Shown: positions 41,310 through 56,630 of the stretch, piece by piece
Layout: each line of letters begins with the position of its first letter
How positions within the stretch are numbered: position 1 is the stretch's first letter
From: Latrodectus hesperus
Lineage: Eukaryota > Arthropoda > Arachnida > Araneae > Theridiidae
NCBI GenBank assembly: GCA_037975125.1
Contig: CM075852.1
Span: forward strand, 5,425,445-5,489,444
DNA length: 64,000 bases
Reading direction: 5' to 3'
The notes under the pieces: generated by a model
Told to the model about the DNA's origin: nothing
Databases searched by the model: none
The model's input: the letters and a program-made list of their open reading frames with translations, nothing else
Translations under genes and position numbers: made by a program

Positions 41310-43917
41310 TTTGCATGAAAATAAGGCAACATTGTTACTGTTGTTATTAATGTCCTTCTTATTCCTAGCAAAAACGTTTTGGCATGATGAAGAGATATAT
41401 TTTGATCAAACATAAGAATGAAATAATATAACTTTAAACGTAAATGTACTTTGCAAATTGTACCATTTCTTCTATGTGACACTATACAATTTATCCATAA
41501 CATTTTAATTTAAAAAATATTTCTTAAAAAAATCTCATTTGATTTCAAAAAATGCTAAAATGGGGATAAGAATTCTTGATGATGAAGAATTACTTCTTAA
41601 AAAAATCCAAGTTACAAAAAGAAGTTTAATATCAAGGAATGAAAAAAGACTGCAGAGTGACCATTAGCTCAGCGATATAAACAGAAATCCTTATCACACC
41701 AAGTAAATACTTGCCTTTTTTGTTGAATGTGAAATCATTCTATATAATAAAATTTCTAGTTTTATTAGGTTTCTTCATTTTTCTGCAAATTAAGTTTTTA
41801 TTTCATAAATTTTTTTCAACTTACTTGAAAAATGCTTAAATAATATAATGAACTGCAATGGTCATGTAAAAATAAACAACCCTTTTTGATTCTGAAACTG
41901 AGAACAAAAAATATGTATTAGAATAAAAACAATTCAGATGTGTATACACACACAACTTTTATTTATCAAAATAATTATTTCCTACTTTAATTATTTCTTG
42001 CAAATGGTATTCAAAATCAGAATATTCATTTCATAATATTCTTTTACCAATTAATTAAATCTATTTTATAAAAAAATTTATAAACTATCTTCATTTTCAA
42101 AACATTTATTACCCAAAACTCATCAAAAAATCTGAATATTTTTAAGCTGCCTAACTTTATCCCGATAACTTTAAAATGTATTTCATAAAACAAAGTTCTT
42201 AAAGTCTTTAAAATTTCTATAATTATCTTTAATTATGCTTTGTAGTAACATATGTATGTGTACATACAATTAAAATATTTTTTAATTATTTTTCCTTGAT
42301 TTCGTCAATTGCAATAGAAATGCATCTCTGTCAATTTGATTTTTTTACTTCAAGAAATATTTCAATTTTCATATATAAGTTAATTATAAATATTAACTAA
42401 TACACTGAATTAATTGTTTTTATTTAGTATCATAGTTTTCTGAATTAAAGGTTGATTCTTAATATTGCAATCGAGTTTCAATTAATAACCTTTTATGCAT
42501 TTTTATCTCGCAATCATAAATTCATTCGAGGGAAGCATTTTAACATATTTTGATAGCTAATGTTCTTACAATTTCCAACTACTTATTTCAAAAAATATTA
42601 TTATTGAATGGACGCTTATGTCGTGTGATTGTTTATATTATAATTTTTTTATCGTTTCTTTAAAATTTGAGATAACATAAGAGTTTTGATTTTTATTTAA
42701 ATATTTTATATGGATGTAAATAATCTTTACATATTTTATGAAATGTGGTTAAATTTTTGTAATATTCTTAGTTTATAATGAATATATATAATTTCATTTT
42801 TTAAATTAACAAGAAATATTATTCGGATAAAGCAGAAAATTAAAAAAAATATTAAGAACTTTTATCAGTATTGATAATATTTTGTAACTTTTGTCTTTTT
42901 TAAAGAAAATATTGTAATCACTATTCCAATATATTAAATTGAAGTGAATGCAATTTATTGAGAATAGATTTTATTTGCAATAAAATAATTTTACTTTTTA
43001 TTGTTAGTATTTTTCGTTGTATAAGTCCTAAAACAGCAAAAACTGTTATTAATATATACCAAACATATGCTTATTGGTTTCTCTATTTTTAAATCATGTT
43101 TTATCAAAAATATTTACTTTTTTTGAAGATGGCAAAGAGAATGATAGATAAAAAGATTTATTTAAATATAATCACAATTTTCAAAGTAGACCTTTAAGTA
43201 TTACTATTTTTTCATAACAAAAGAATAGCAGTCAATAAAAAATGAGTTAAAAATTCAAAAGTCATCAAAATATACTGTTTGTTAAAAATGTGATTTGTGC
43301 ACCACTTTAATATGGACTTATGGTTATGAATCATGATAAATAAATATGAATTTATGGCATCTTTCTAGCTCTATCATTGCATACAATATTGTTATATTAA
43401 ATACATGTTAAAAGAATTTTACTTTTACGAAAACATAAAAGAAATAAGATTACATGAAATACAAGTGCTGTAAGGTCTTTTTTGTTAAATTATTGTTAAA
43501 ATATAAATATATTAAATATTCGAATACTTTCATTTTGCCAAGCATATGTGTAAGATGTATAAGATTCATATAATATACAGCACTTAGTATCTTAATTCAT
43601 TTTTGATGTCTTCTATATTTAAAGATATTTTTCTTTAACGCAATATATAGAACTGAAATTTGTAGTAGCTCATTAAATGTCGTATATTTTTAATTTAAAT
43701 AAGAACTGTGTTTGAAATTGAAACACAGTTTTGAATAAAGTTTTATAATGTTTTTGTCGATTTCATTATTGACTTCATTATTTTCAAGAGAACCTTTCAA
43801 AGAGTAATATGATTTGAATATAACATTGTTAAGAAACTGAATGCATGAAACTGAACATGAGTATTTTTAATCATACGTTATAGCTTCGTTGCATTTCATG
43901 TATGTGCCTTTCATGGA
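41310..43917. other. AT-rich sequence, no gene seen
   Basis: No gene. A perfect 10-bp hairpin (AACTGTGTTT ... AAACACAGTT, 43704-43730) is the only structure noted. Confidence 0.6.
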
Positions 43918-45514
43918 ATTAAAAATATTTATAATAAATGCTGCAACATCAATATAACTAGTATTTATTTTAAAATTCATATATTTTATTTGCTGTATTA
44001 TTAAACATGTAAAATACTTTAGAAAGATGTCAGGTAAATCATAAAAGGATTTAAAAATATACCTATATGGAAAGGAATTTTACTTAAGTTTCTTTGATCA
44101 ATTTTAATTCTTAATACATACCTAAAAGTTATATTTTATAGCTTCAAAATTCAGAAATAACAGATTCTAAGACCAATTCAGAAATAACAGATTCTATTCA
44201 GACTAAATTCAGAAATAACAGACTAAATTCAGAAATAACAGATTCTATTCTTATTAAAAATATTTATAATAAATGCTGCAACATCAATATAACTAGTATT
44301 TATTTTAAAATTCATATATTTTATTTGCTGTATTATTAAACATGTAAAATACTTTAGAAAGATGTCAGGTAAATCATAAAAGGATTTAAAAATATACCTA
44401 TATGGAAAGGAATTTTACTTAAGTTTCTTTGATCAATTTTAATTCTTAATACATACCTAAAAGTTATATTTTATAGCTTCAAAATTCAGAAATAACAGAT
44501 TCTAAGACCAATTCAGAAATAACAGATTCTATTCAGACTAAATTCAGAAATAACAGACTAAATTCAGAAATAACAGATTCTATTCTTATTAAAAATATTT
44601 ATAATAAATGCTGCAACATCAATATAACTAGTATTTATTTTAAAATTTATATATTTTATTTGCTGTATTATTAAACATGTAAAATACTTTAGAAAGATGT
44701 CAGGTAAATCATAAAAGGATTTAAAAATATACCTATATGGAAAGGAATTTTACTTAAGTTTCTTTGATCAATTTTAATTCTTAATAAATACCTAAAAGTT
44801 ATATTTTATAGCTTCAAAATTCAGAAATAACAGATTCTAAGACCAATTCAGAAATAACAGATTCTATTCAGACTAAATTCAGAAATAACAGACTAAATTC
44901 AGAAATAACAGATTCTATTCTTATTAAAAATATTTATAATAAATGCTGCAACATCAATATAACTAGTATTTATTTTAAAATTTATATATTTTATTTGCTG
45001 TATTATTAAACATGTAAAATACTTTAGAAAGATGTCAGGTAAATCATAAAAGGATTTAAAAATATACCTATATGGAAAGGAATTTTACTTAAGTTTCTTT
45101 GATCCATTTTAATTCTTAATACATACCTAAAAGTTATATTTTATAGCTTCAAAATTCAGAAATAACAGATTCTAAGACCAATTCAGAAATAACAGATTCT
45201 ATTCAGACTAAATTCAGAAATAACAGACTAAATTCAGAAATAACAGATTCTATTCTTATTAAAAATATTTATAATAAATGCTGCAACATCAATATAACTA
45301 GTATTTATTTTAAAATTTATATATTTTATTTGCTGTATTATTAAACATGTAAAATACTTTAGAAAGATGTCAGGTAAATCATAAAAGGATTTAAAAATAT
45401 ACCTATATGGAAAGGAATTTTACTTAAGCTTCTTTGATCAATTTTAATTCGTAATACATACCTAAAAGTTATATTTTATAGCTTTAAAATTCAGAAATAA
45501 GAGATTCTAAGACC
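43918..45514 (+). repeat. 335-bp tandem satellite array, 4.8 copies
   Basis: The landmark CTGCAACATC recurs at 43941, 44276, 44611, 44946 and 45281, always exactly 335 bases apart. Units start at 43918, 44253, 44588, 44923 and 45258, and the last stops after about 257 bases. Units differ by only a few substitutions, for example AAATTCATA in units 1-2 against AAATTTATA in units 3-5. Each unit carries four copies of a shorter AATTCAGAAATAACAGA motif near its end, separated by short variable spacers. The constant period without length variation indicates recent amplification or homogenisation. No coding capacity. Confidence 0.97.
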
Positions 45515-45900
45515 CTGACCAAAGCTGGAGCAAGTAACAGTCATTTTTGAAAGAAAATATTTGCGAGCCATTCTTGGTGGGATTGAAGTCAACAGTGTTT
45601 GGAGTGGAAGATGTAACTTTTAGTTCAATAAAATCTATAGAGATTGAAATATAGTTAAGTTCATAAAAATTGGCAGAAGTAGGTGATTCATATATTTAGA
45701 ATATATGTTGATTTTGCATTTAAAATGTCTTTTTTTAACATCTTACTAAAATGAAAAGTTTTCAACCCAAAATGAAGTGGATAGAATCAGTGGCTAACGA
45801 AGAAAGAAATTGACTCACAAGTGTGTCAGAAGTAGAATGCAATGAAACAGTTTAGAGGAAGACACTGGTTTACCGTGGGAAGTCTAGCCAAATATAACGA
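45515..45900 (+). pseudogene. Non-LTR reverse-transcriptase C-terminal relic
   Basis: One frame reads FERKYLRAILGGIEVNSVWS, then NKIYRD, a stop and NIVKFIKIGRSR. This follows closely the FERK-LRRI-G...W-R-N.EL...D.VK.IK..RLRW.GH signature found just after the reverse-transcriptase core of many arthropod elements. Two TGA codons fall where tryptophan or a similar residue is usual. Further downstream KMKWIESVANEERN (about 45770-45810) fits the RP..RW.D.V..D segment. The relic is 5'-truncated exactly where the 335-bp array ends, with the expected TLTK codons (CCCTGACCAAAG) right at the junction. Old and inactive. Confidence 0.65.
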
Positions 45901-46108
45901 TGATCAGGCGTTAATTTTAAGCAAATTAAATGCAACTTTGAATGTAGTTTCGAATACATTTTTATGAAAACTAAGAATGAAAACGTAATGAATATGTGTA
46001 AATTCTCTATAAAATAGTTTAATTTTCATTACGAAAATAAAAGCTTCAGTTGAAAATGAATTGTATTTTTCCATGATTAAAAGAAACTTCTTGAAAGTTT
46101 TATTCACA
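45901..46108. other. AT-rich spacer
   Basis: Nothing recognised between the retroelement relic and the target-site duplication of the next element. Confidence 0.6.
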
Positions 46109-46122
46109 GTAATTAAAGAGAT
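46109..46122 (+). repeat. Left target-site duplication
   Basis: GTAATTAAAGAGAT, repeated identically at 46915-46928. Confidence 0.92.
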
Positions 46123-46914
46123 CTTCTTCTTCTTCTTCTTAGAATTGGGTTTGTATGTCATTGGGCACCTCTGCTTTTATCAGCATTTTGTACCATTAAC
46201 TCCAAACCCAATGTTTCCTAGTTCCAGTTACTCGGGTCACCCACTTTATTAATAAAGTCCGATAACCCTTTAATGGAGTCTAGGTGTAACTCTCTAGTAT
46301 GGATGATGCCTAAAGAGGTTGATCTAGGGAGGGCAAGAGCCTCGCATTCATAAATGATATGCTCTGCCGTTTCCTCTTGCGTATGACATTTCCAGCAGAT
46401 AGGGTCTTGCTGAAATAGTCCCATCTGGTCAGAGAGTCAGTCATACTAGGGATAGCTTCCTGACTTTCACCAGATGATGGTTTGGAGGTCATTTCTACCT
46501 CAAGTGAAGGATTCATTACTGCCCATTTACAAGACAGCCTCTGAGTTCACTTGTCTTTTTCAGCAAGGTCAACTTCAGAGGCATCACCTGTAGATGCAGA
46601 AAGGCTTGTTATTTCTTGTGTCTTTTCAGCCACAAGATAACAATTTATAAGCTCAGGTAATATAAGTCCACCCAGCATTGCCTGAGATACTGGGCAAGGC
46701 AAATTACTCTAGAAGTTTGCCAGGCAACTAGAGGCTCCGTTAAGACACCAATACCGCGGTGCCAATTAGCCCTAGGCACGGAACGCATAACACCAGGGTT
46801 TACGGGAGCTGGTTCGCGGCCTCTGATTCTATATTCAAGGCTATCCTGTCATTCCTACAGGACGTTCGGTGATCCACCGCCTACCGACGCGCCTGGTAGC
46901 TGCTCAGGCCCCAG
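46123..46914 (-). mobile_element. Internally deleted non-LTR retrotransposon, 792 bp
   Basis: Both ends are preserved and a perfect 14-bp duplication flanks them, so the element inserted in its present short form or was deleted soon after. On the minus strand it starts with a GC-rich untranslated leader (46914 down to about 46600). An ORF1-like N-terminal region follows (MNPSLEVEMTSKPSSGESQE, from 46516). Near 46424-46435 it switches frame into the extreme C-terminus of ORF2. There the C-x2-C...H...C motif reads CWKCHTQEETAEHIIYECEA, ending LSDFINKVGDPSNWN and a stop at 46218-46220. A short untranslated region and an (AAG)n tail (46123-46141) complete it. Endonuclease, reverse transcriptase and RNase H are absent, so it could only move with supplied enzyme. 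Jockey/R1/I-like is likely; the exact clade is not determined. Confidence 0.85.
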
Positions 46915-46928
46915 GTAATTAAAGAGAT
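46915..46928 (+). repeat. Right target-site duplication
   Basis: GTAATTAAAGAGAT, identical to 46109-46122. It abuts the 5' end of the minus-strand element, whose first bases are CTGGGGCCTGAGCAG. Confidence 0.92.
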
Positions 46929-50864
<3,936 letters not shown>

Positions 50865-51141
50865 CAGGGTGATTATAAAAAAACTTTGCCAACATCTGCA
50901 CTTCTAGCGTCCATTCTATTTAACCGATCATAGATGATATTTCAAATATAGTTCTTTTGAGATATGCGCTCGAGATTCTGTGAATGGCAACACAGTGGCC
51001 CTCGCGGTTACAGTTATAGTGACAGAAACTCGAAATTTTCGAATGGCAACGCCTACTTTTTACCATCGCAAAATGTTCAGCACATGCGAAAACCCTAAAT
51101 AGCGTTGAAACGGTACCGATATGTCCGAAAACCGACGTGTT
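50865..51141 (+). repeat. Left terminal inverted repeat
   Basis: Pairs with 52522-52797 with only a handful of differences across about 277 bases. Similarity collapses beyond GACGTGTT. Confidence 0.93.
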
Positions 51142-51249
51142 ATACACATACAAACAGTTCTTCAAGGCGCACGGAGGAATAATGCATACGACAGAGACAA
51201 GACACTGCTCAATGATGAGAACACATAGAGAAAAAAATCTTTATTAATT

Positions 51250-52329
51250 TCAAACATTTTCCACATGAGTGCCATCACAGGAAATTACGCATTGCATGCG
51301 GGAGACGGTGGTCAATGTCGCTGCACGCAACATGGCACGAGGGATGTTTCCAATCTCACGCCGTATAGAATCCTTTAAGTCCGACAATGTTTGAGGATTG
51401 CACAGATAAACTCTGGATTTGAGATAGCCCCAAAACCAGAAATCCATAGGCGCCAGATCTGGGGATCGCGCAGGCCACGGAAAAGGATAATAGCGTGAGA
51501 TGATGCGATCACCAAAATGCTGATCCAGGAGCCTTTTAACTGACCTCGCTATATGTGGAGGTACGCCATCTTGCATCCAAACAATGTCATTGAGTGCATT
51601 CAGCCGACGCAACTCCGGTAAGACATAATTTTTCAGCATGGCTGCATACCGAGGGCACGTTACAGAGCATGTTGCAGGGCCAGTCGGGGTCGTTTCCTCA
51701 AAGAAGAACGGGCCCAGAACAAATGTAGCTGTAATGCCGCACCACGCAGTCACTTTGGCGTCAAATAATGGTACTGGCGCCACAGCATGAGGATTCGTCT
51801 CTCCCCAGTGCACACAATTATTTGTGTTAATGCTGCCATTTAAGGTGAAATGCGCTTCGTCCGTCCATAGTATGCGAAGTGGCCAGTCGTTATCCGCATC
51901 ATATCGTGACAAAAATGCATTTGCGAAGTCCAGACGTTGTTGTGGGTCACCCGGCTCCAACATCTGGACGCGCTGGAACCGATAGGGAAACATGTGAAGT
52001 ACCGAGCGCAAGAGCTTGCGGACCGTTGAGTTCGGAATATGCAACACGCGCGCTATGCCTCTTGCGTTTTCTGTGTGTCCTGCAGTCACTGTATGGTGCA
52101 CTTCCATGACAACGTCCTCAGAAACAGTTGGCCGTCCGGAGCGCTGTTTGTCACAGGTGCAGCCTGTATCTTCGAATTTCCGCACTAAATCACGCAGAGC
52201 TTGCAGAGTACATGGGCCGCGTCGTTGTCGATGATTGCGGCGATACACACGCAAGGCTTCCGCAGCGTTCATCCCATTTTGGTCATAGAGTTTGATCAAT
52301 TCACCGCGAACTTTCATAGGAAGACTCAT
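51250..52329 (-). CDS. Transposase of the DD41D mariner/Tc1-type transposon
   Basis: This 359-residue protein would bind the terminal repeats and catalyse cut-and-paste transposition into TA sites. Residues 1-60 form a helix-turn-helix region (KLYDQNGMNAAEALRVYRR), followed by a GRP linker at 65-67. A second helix-turn-helix lies at about 85-120 (ARGIARVLHIPNSTVRKLL). The catalytic domain holds Asp157 (LWTDEAHF), Asp254 (WMQDGVPPH) and Asp296 (SPDLAPMDFWFWG). The 41 residues between the last two Asp define a DD41D spacing, unlike mariner DD34D or Tc1 DD34E. I recall DD41D as a described subgroup named Visitor. No stop or frameshift is present and all three acidic residues are kept. The chosen Met is the first in this frame; the frame stays open upstream (ELAHADD), so an earlier start is possible. 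Widespread gene models of this kind in spiders are transposons rather than host genes. Confidence 0.93.
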   Translation of the reverse strand: MSLPMKVRGELIKLYDQNGMNAAEALRVYRRNHRQRRGPCTLQALRDLVRKFEDTGCTCDKQRSGRPTVSEDVVMEVHHTVTAGHTENARGIARVLHIPNSTVRKLLRSVLHMFPYRFQRVQMLEPGDPQQRLDFANAFLSRYDADNDWPLRILWTDEAHFTLNGSINTNNCVHWGETNPHAVAPVPLFDAKVTAWCGITATFVLGPFFFEETTPTGPATCSVTCPRYAAMLKNYVLPELRRLNALNDIVWMQDGVPPHIARSVKRLLDQHFGDRIISRYYPFPWPARSPDLAPMDFWFWGYLKSRVYLCNPQTLSDLKDSIRREIGNIPRAMLRAATLTTVSRMQCVISCDGTHVENV

Positions 52330-52521
52330 ATCGTCGGCATGTGCGAGTTCCCGAATAACGACTTCGCATACCCGCTTGGTATTTTATAGGTTTCCTACGC
52401 TGAATATCTGGCGACCGGCGTTCTGTGATTGGTTTCTTGACTCTGTCACATGCAAATTTATTGCGTGCGCCCAGATCATGTTTTATTGGCCGGTTTTCAG
52501 AACTCTTTTTTGTGTTTGCAG

Positions 52522-53379
<858 letters not shown>

Positions 53380-53527
53380 TAATCCCAATATTGAACCTAA
53401 AAAAAGTATAAGAGTATACCAGCAAGAAAATTTTGATTCGTCGGGTGATCAAGAAACTTGGAGAAATCCTAAACGTGGGCGGAGACAAAGGGAAAAGGAA
53501 GACGTGCTCAGTAAGCATCATGATGGA
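53380..53527 (+). other. Coding-like segment, possible orphan exon
   Basis: A frame open from 53372 to the TAG at 53585-53587 (71 codons, no early Met) has a hydrophilic, protein-like composition: QENFDSSGDQETWRNPKRGR followed by RQREKEDVLSKHHDG. Local G+C is well above the surroundings. A splice-acceptor-like AACAG ends at 53379 and a GGA/GTAAGT donor-like site follows at 53528, which would define a 148-base exon. The polypyrimidine tract is weak and no neighbouring exon was found. It may be a host exon, a fragment of an unrecognised mobile element, or chance. Function unknown. Confidence 0.3.
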
Positions 53528-53587
53528 GTAAGTTTCGAAAAAGAAATGTTACGTGTAACAGAGGAATGTATCATATTCCATCAATAG

Positions 53588-55479
53588 AACTGACTAAAAC
53601 GTGACTTCATGCAAACCTGATGTAATGCATCCCTGGTTAAGGAAATCTTACCTTCTGGGAAGAAAGGATTCAGCAAAATGTTTATAAAGGCTTTCTCTAC
53701 CACATATCTTTTTACTAAAGAAAGTAAACAAGAATATGTAAACTTATACTAAAAGAAAATATAATTTTTAACATAAATATGATTAAAACAGAATGATTTG
53801 GTGAAAATCACTAATATTTAACCGCAAATATTCTCTTTTATCAACAAATATATTATTATAAAAATTTATTTATTCATTGAAATGTTTTAATTTGATTAAT
53901 ATATTTTGAAATTATGAATTACTTTAAAAATGCAATATATTTACCCCTACTTTAATTTATTTTGTTCTTATACCTTCATTTTTCTAATAAAGTGTGGGAA
54001 ATTAAAATCATATAAACGTTTTCTCAAAAATTAATATAAGAACGTGTAATTGTGTATATATGACCTTTGGAAATGATGTGAACTTCTGACTAGTATTAAG
54101 TGAAAATAAAAATATTGATAAAAGTGTGCTAGTTTTCACATTAGAAGTATGCATTTTTGCCTCTGTATGCATTTTGCTAGCAAAGAGTTGAGTAAATAGA
54201 TTATACAAAAAAATATTCTATATTTGTCCATTATTTATGATTTAATATAGCAAAATTCTTTCGAAACGGAAATATTCATTATTTTTACAATAATGAAGAT
54301 ATTAAAAATGATTTTTATATAAAGTGAAGTCAATGTGAGTTGGAAGATTTTGGAATTATGATGAAATTTAATTAAACTTTGTTTTTTCCATGATTTTGTT
54401 ATCGCCCTCTTGTTAGCCATATAAAGCAAACTCGTTATTTTAAATATAATTTTCAATAAAAAGTACATTTGATTATTTCTATGCAATTTTAGTCTTCTAA
54501 AATAAAATAAAGAGACAAAGTAACTATTATAATTATTTAGAAATACATAAATTTATATAAAATACAAATTTAAACTTCACAGATATTGCTGTTTATCACA
54601 GATAATTGAAAATAGGCCTAACATTTAAAATTAAAAACAAATAAAGTAATTAAAAATAAAAAAATCCTGTATATCTTATGCAGGATGAAGGTATATTTTC
54701 TGAAATTTCTTACACATGTGTGTGTTTTGTTGGGATTCAGAGCAAAGATTTATCTACAATTCTAAAACTTCAAGGATAACTACATATCGACGATGTTTTT
54801 CCAAATAACTGAGTTTAAAATAAATAAATTATAATTCATTAAAATAAATGTCAGTCTTACGTCTTAAAATGAATTCCCATTAAAATTATAATAAGACTAG
54901 ACGATTAAACTAGAGATTCATTTTACATACTGAATGAATCAAATTGGTAGATACATTGATTTAGCTGTAGTGGGTCTAGAAATATTTCTTTGCAAAAATA
55001 TACTGTACACAAGATAATCAGTTACAGATTCTTTAAAATTAAATTGTCTGTCTAGAGTCAGTAAATTATTTCACTTATTGCATTTAAAGCTATTCTTTTT
55101 ATTGTTAATACATAAATTAAGATTATAAAGTTTCAAGCGGTGAATTTTTGTAAGGTTTACTGCAAAACAAAAGTAAAAATTTGATGCACATAAACGACAG
55201 TTACATTTGAAGTATATGAATCCACAAAGTAAATACATGCTCCAATGATGTTTTGAATAAATGATTTGAGGTACATAATTCGCTACCATTGCACATGAAA
55301 ATGATGCTCATTATATGCAGAGTTGGTTAGTAATATTAATAATAGTAACAAACTTATAATGATAACATATTATTAACTGAGAAATAATTTAAATAAATAT
55401 CTTATCTTTGAAAATCTCCTTTAAAATTAAGTTTAGTCTCCGATGTATTTATAATTGAAACTGTTTTTTAATCATTGTT
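53588..55479. other. AT-rich sequence, no gene seen
   Basis: No recognised feature. Open frames (for example 54235-54486 and 55071-55289, minus strand) have random-like composition. Confidence 0.6.
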
Positions 55480-55990
55480 TTCTTCTTCGGAAGCTTGTTT
55501 TCAGCATGCTACAGGCCAAGGGCGTTTCTAATAATCGTTACAATCTGTGGTCCTCTCCTTCGCAAGTCTCTTCCAACTTTTTTTATTTATTTAGGTCATT
55601 TCCCACCAAATCAAGCCACTTAATTGGTGACCTTTCTTGTCTTCTGTTTTCCATAGAATTAGAAAACAGAAATTATGTTACTAGATTTGTATTGTCAGAT
55701 CGGAACAAATGTCCGGGTCATTGTTGTCTATTGTATTTTATCACTTATGATAGATTTCAAAATTAAAGGAGAATTACTAGCAAGTATGTTCATGGGCTGC
55801 ACCAAACTGTTTCTTAAGAATTTCGTTCAAATGATAATAATTTATTTTCATATAATTTAGTAACTGCCCAGTATTCACTCCCAAACAGCAGGGTTTGTTG
55901 TACTAGGGTTTTATAGATGTTAAATTTTGTTTTTAAATTCATAAATCGAGATTTTAGATAGACCATTATAGCATTTATATGATCAATATT
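55480..55990 (-). pseudogene. Non-LTR reverse-transcriptase relic
   Basis: On the minus strand, 55975 down to 55800 reads SRFMNLKTKFNIYKTLVQQT and then LLFGSEYWAVTK and KLLSFERNS. This matches the LK.KL.IYKTLIRPVLLYGSETWTLTK...LL.FERK signature downstream of the catalytic YADD region in many arthropod elements. Lower down, near 55560-55520, a stretch ending RNALGL is consistent with the protein's C-terminus. Several stops and frame changes are present. It covers the same protein region as the relic at 45515-45900, but in opposite orientation and with independent decay. No intact domain remains. Confidence 0.65.
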
Positions 55991-56231
55991 AGATAAGCTG
56001 ACACATGTTTCAAATTATACCGCATTTCCATTTCTCACTGATATGATTATAACTTTTCATGGATATTGATTTAAAGATAATAATATAACAGTATAATTAA
56101 ATTATAGTCCTAAACATGCACACTTAAATCAGTACCGGAAATAAAATGTAAAATCTAGTTTCCAGTTATTAATTATTTATGAACTTTTTTCTGGAAAAAA
56201 TGATAACATATGAATAAAACATGCTACATAT
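55991..56231. other. AT-rich spacer
   Basis: Nothing recognised. Confidence 0.6.
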
Positions 56232-56625
56232 TGTTACGTACTCGGGATTCGTAGATCACGAATAAAGGATTTAAAAGCCATATGTTACAAAAACACAATA
56301 GTTTCCAATACTACTCAATCCACAACGCAATCTAGCCAGAATATAAAACAGTTTTCACTATTTCAATATACAAAAAATAGTTCTTTTTGCAGCAACGTCG
56401 GTGTGCTATGAGAAACTGATATCAACTAACTGCTCTAACTCATCGGAAGTTTATATGTAGCATCCGAAGAGTTTCCAGAACATTCTGCACCGTTTCAGAT
56501 GTATCCCGGATATCAGCAAAAATCACCAGCTAGGCTACAAATTTAGCAATATATCGCGAAATATGGATGCAAAACATTTTGTTGCCAGAATTGGTGTTAA
56601 TTTGGCGAGTTTCTCATAGAACCAG
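56232..56625 (-). mobile_element. Possible solo LTR of a Gypsy-type retrotransposon
   Basis: A 394-base segment with clearly higher G+C than its flanks. Read on the minus strand it contains a TATA-like ACATATAAAC (near 56455), a downstream T-rich CCTTTATTCG and a terminus GAGTACGTAACA, as expected at an LTR 3' end. CATAT occurs immediately outside both proposed ends (56227-56231 and 56626-56630), compatible with a 5-bp duplication. The proposed 5' end reads CTGG rather than the canonical TG, so that border may be off by a base or the call may be wrong. No internal retroviral-type coding sequence is adjacent. Confidence 0.35.
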
Positions 56626-56630
56626 CATAT

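Noticed and set aside
43918..45514. CRISPR-like repeat array
   Set aside because: The whole 335-bp unit is repeated without variable spacers, and the DNA is eukaryotic. It is a tandem satellite.
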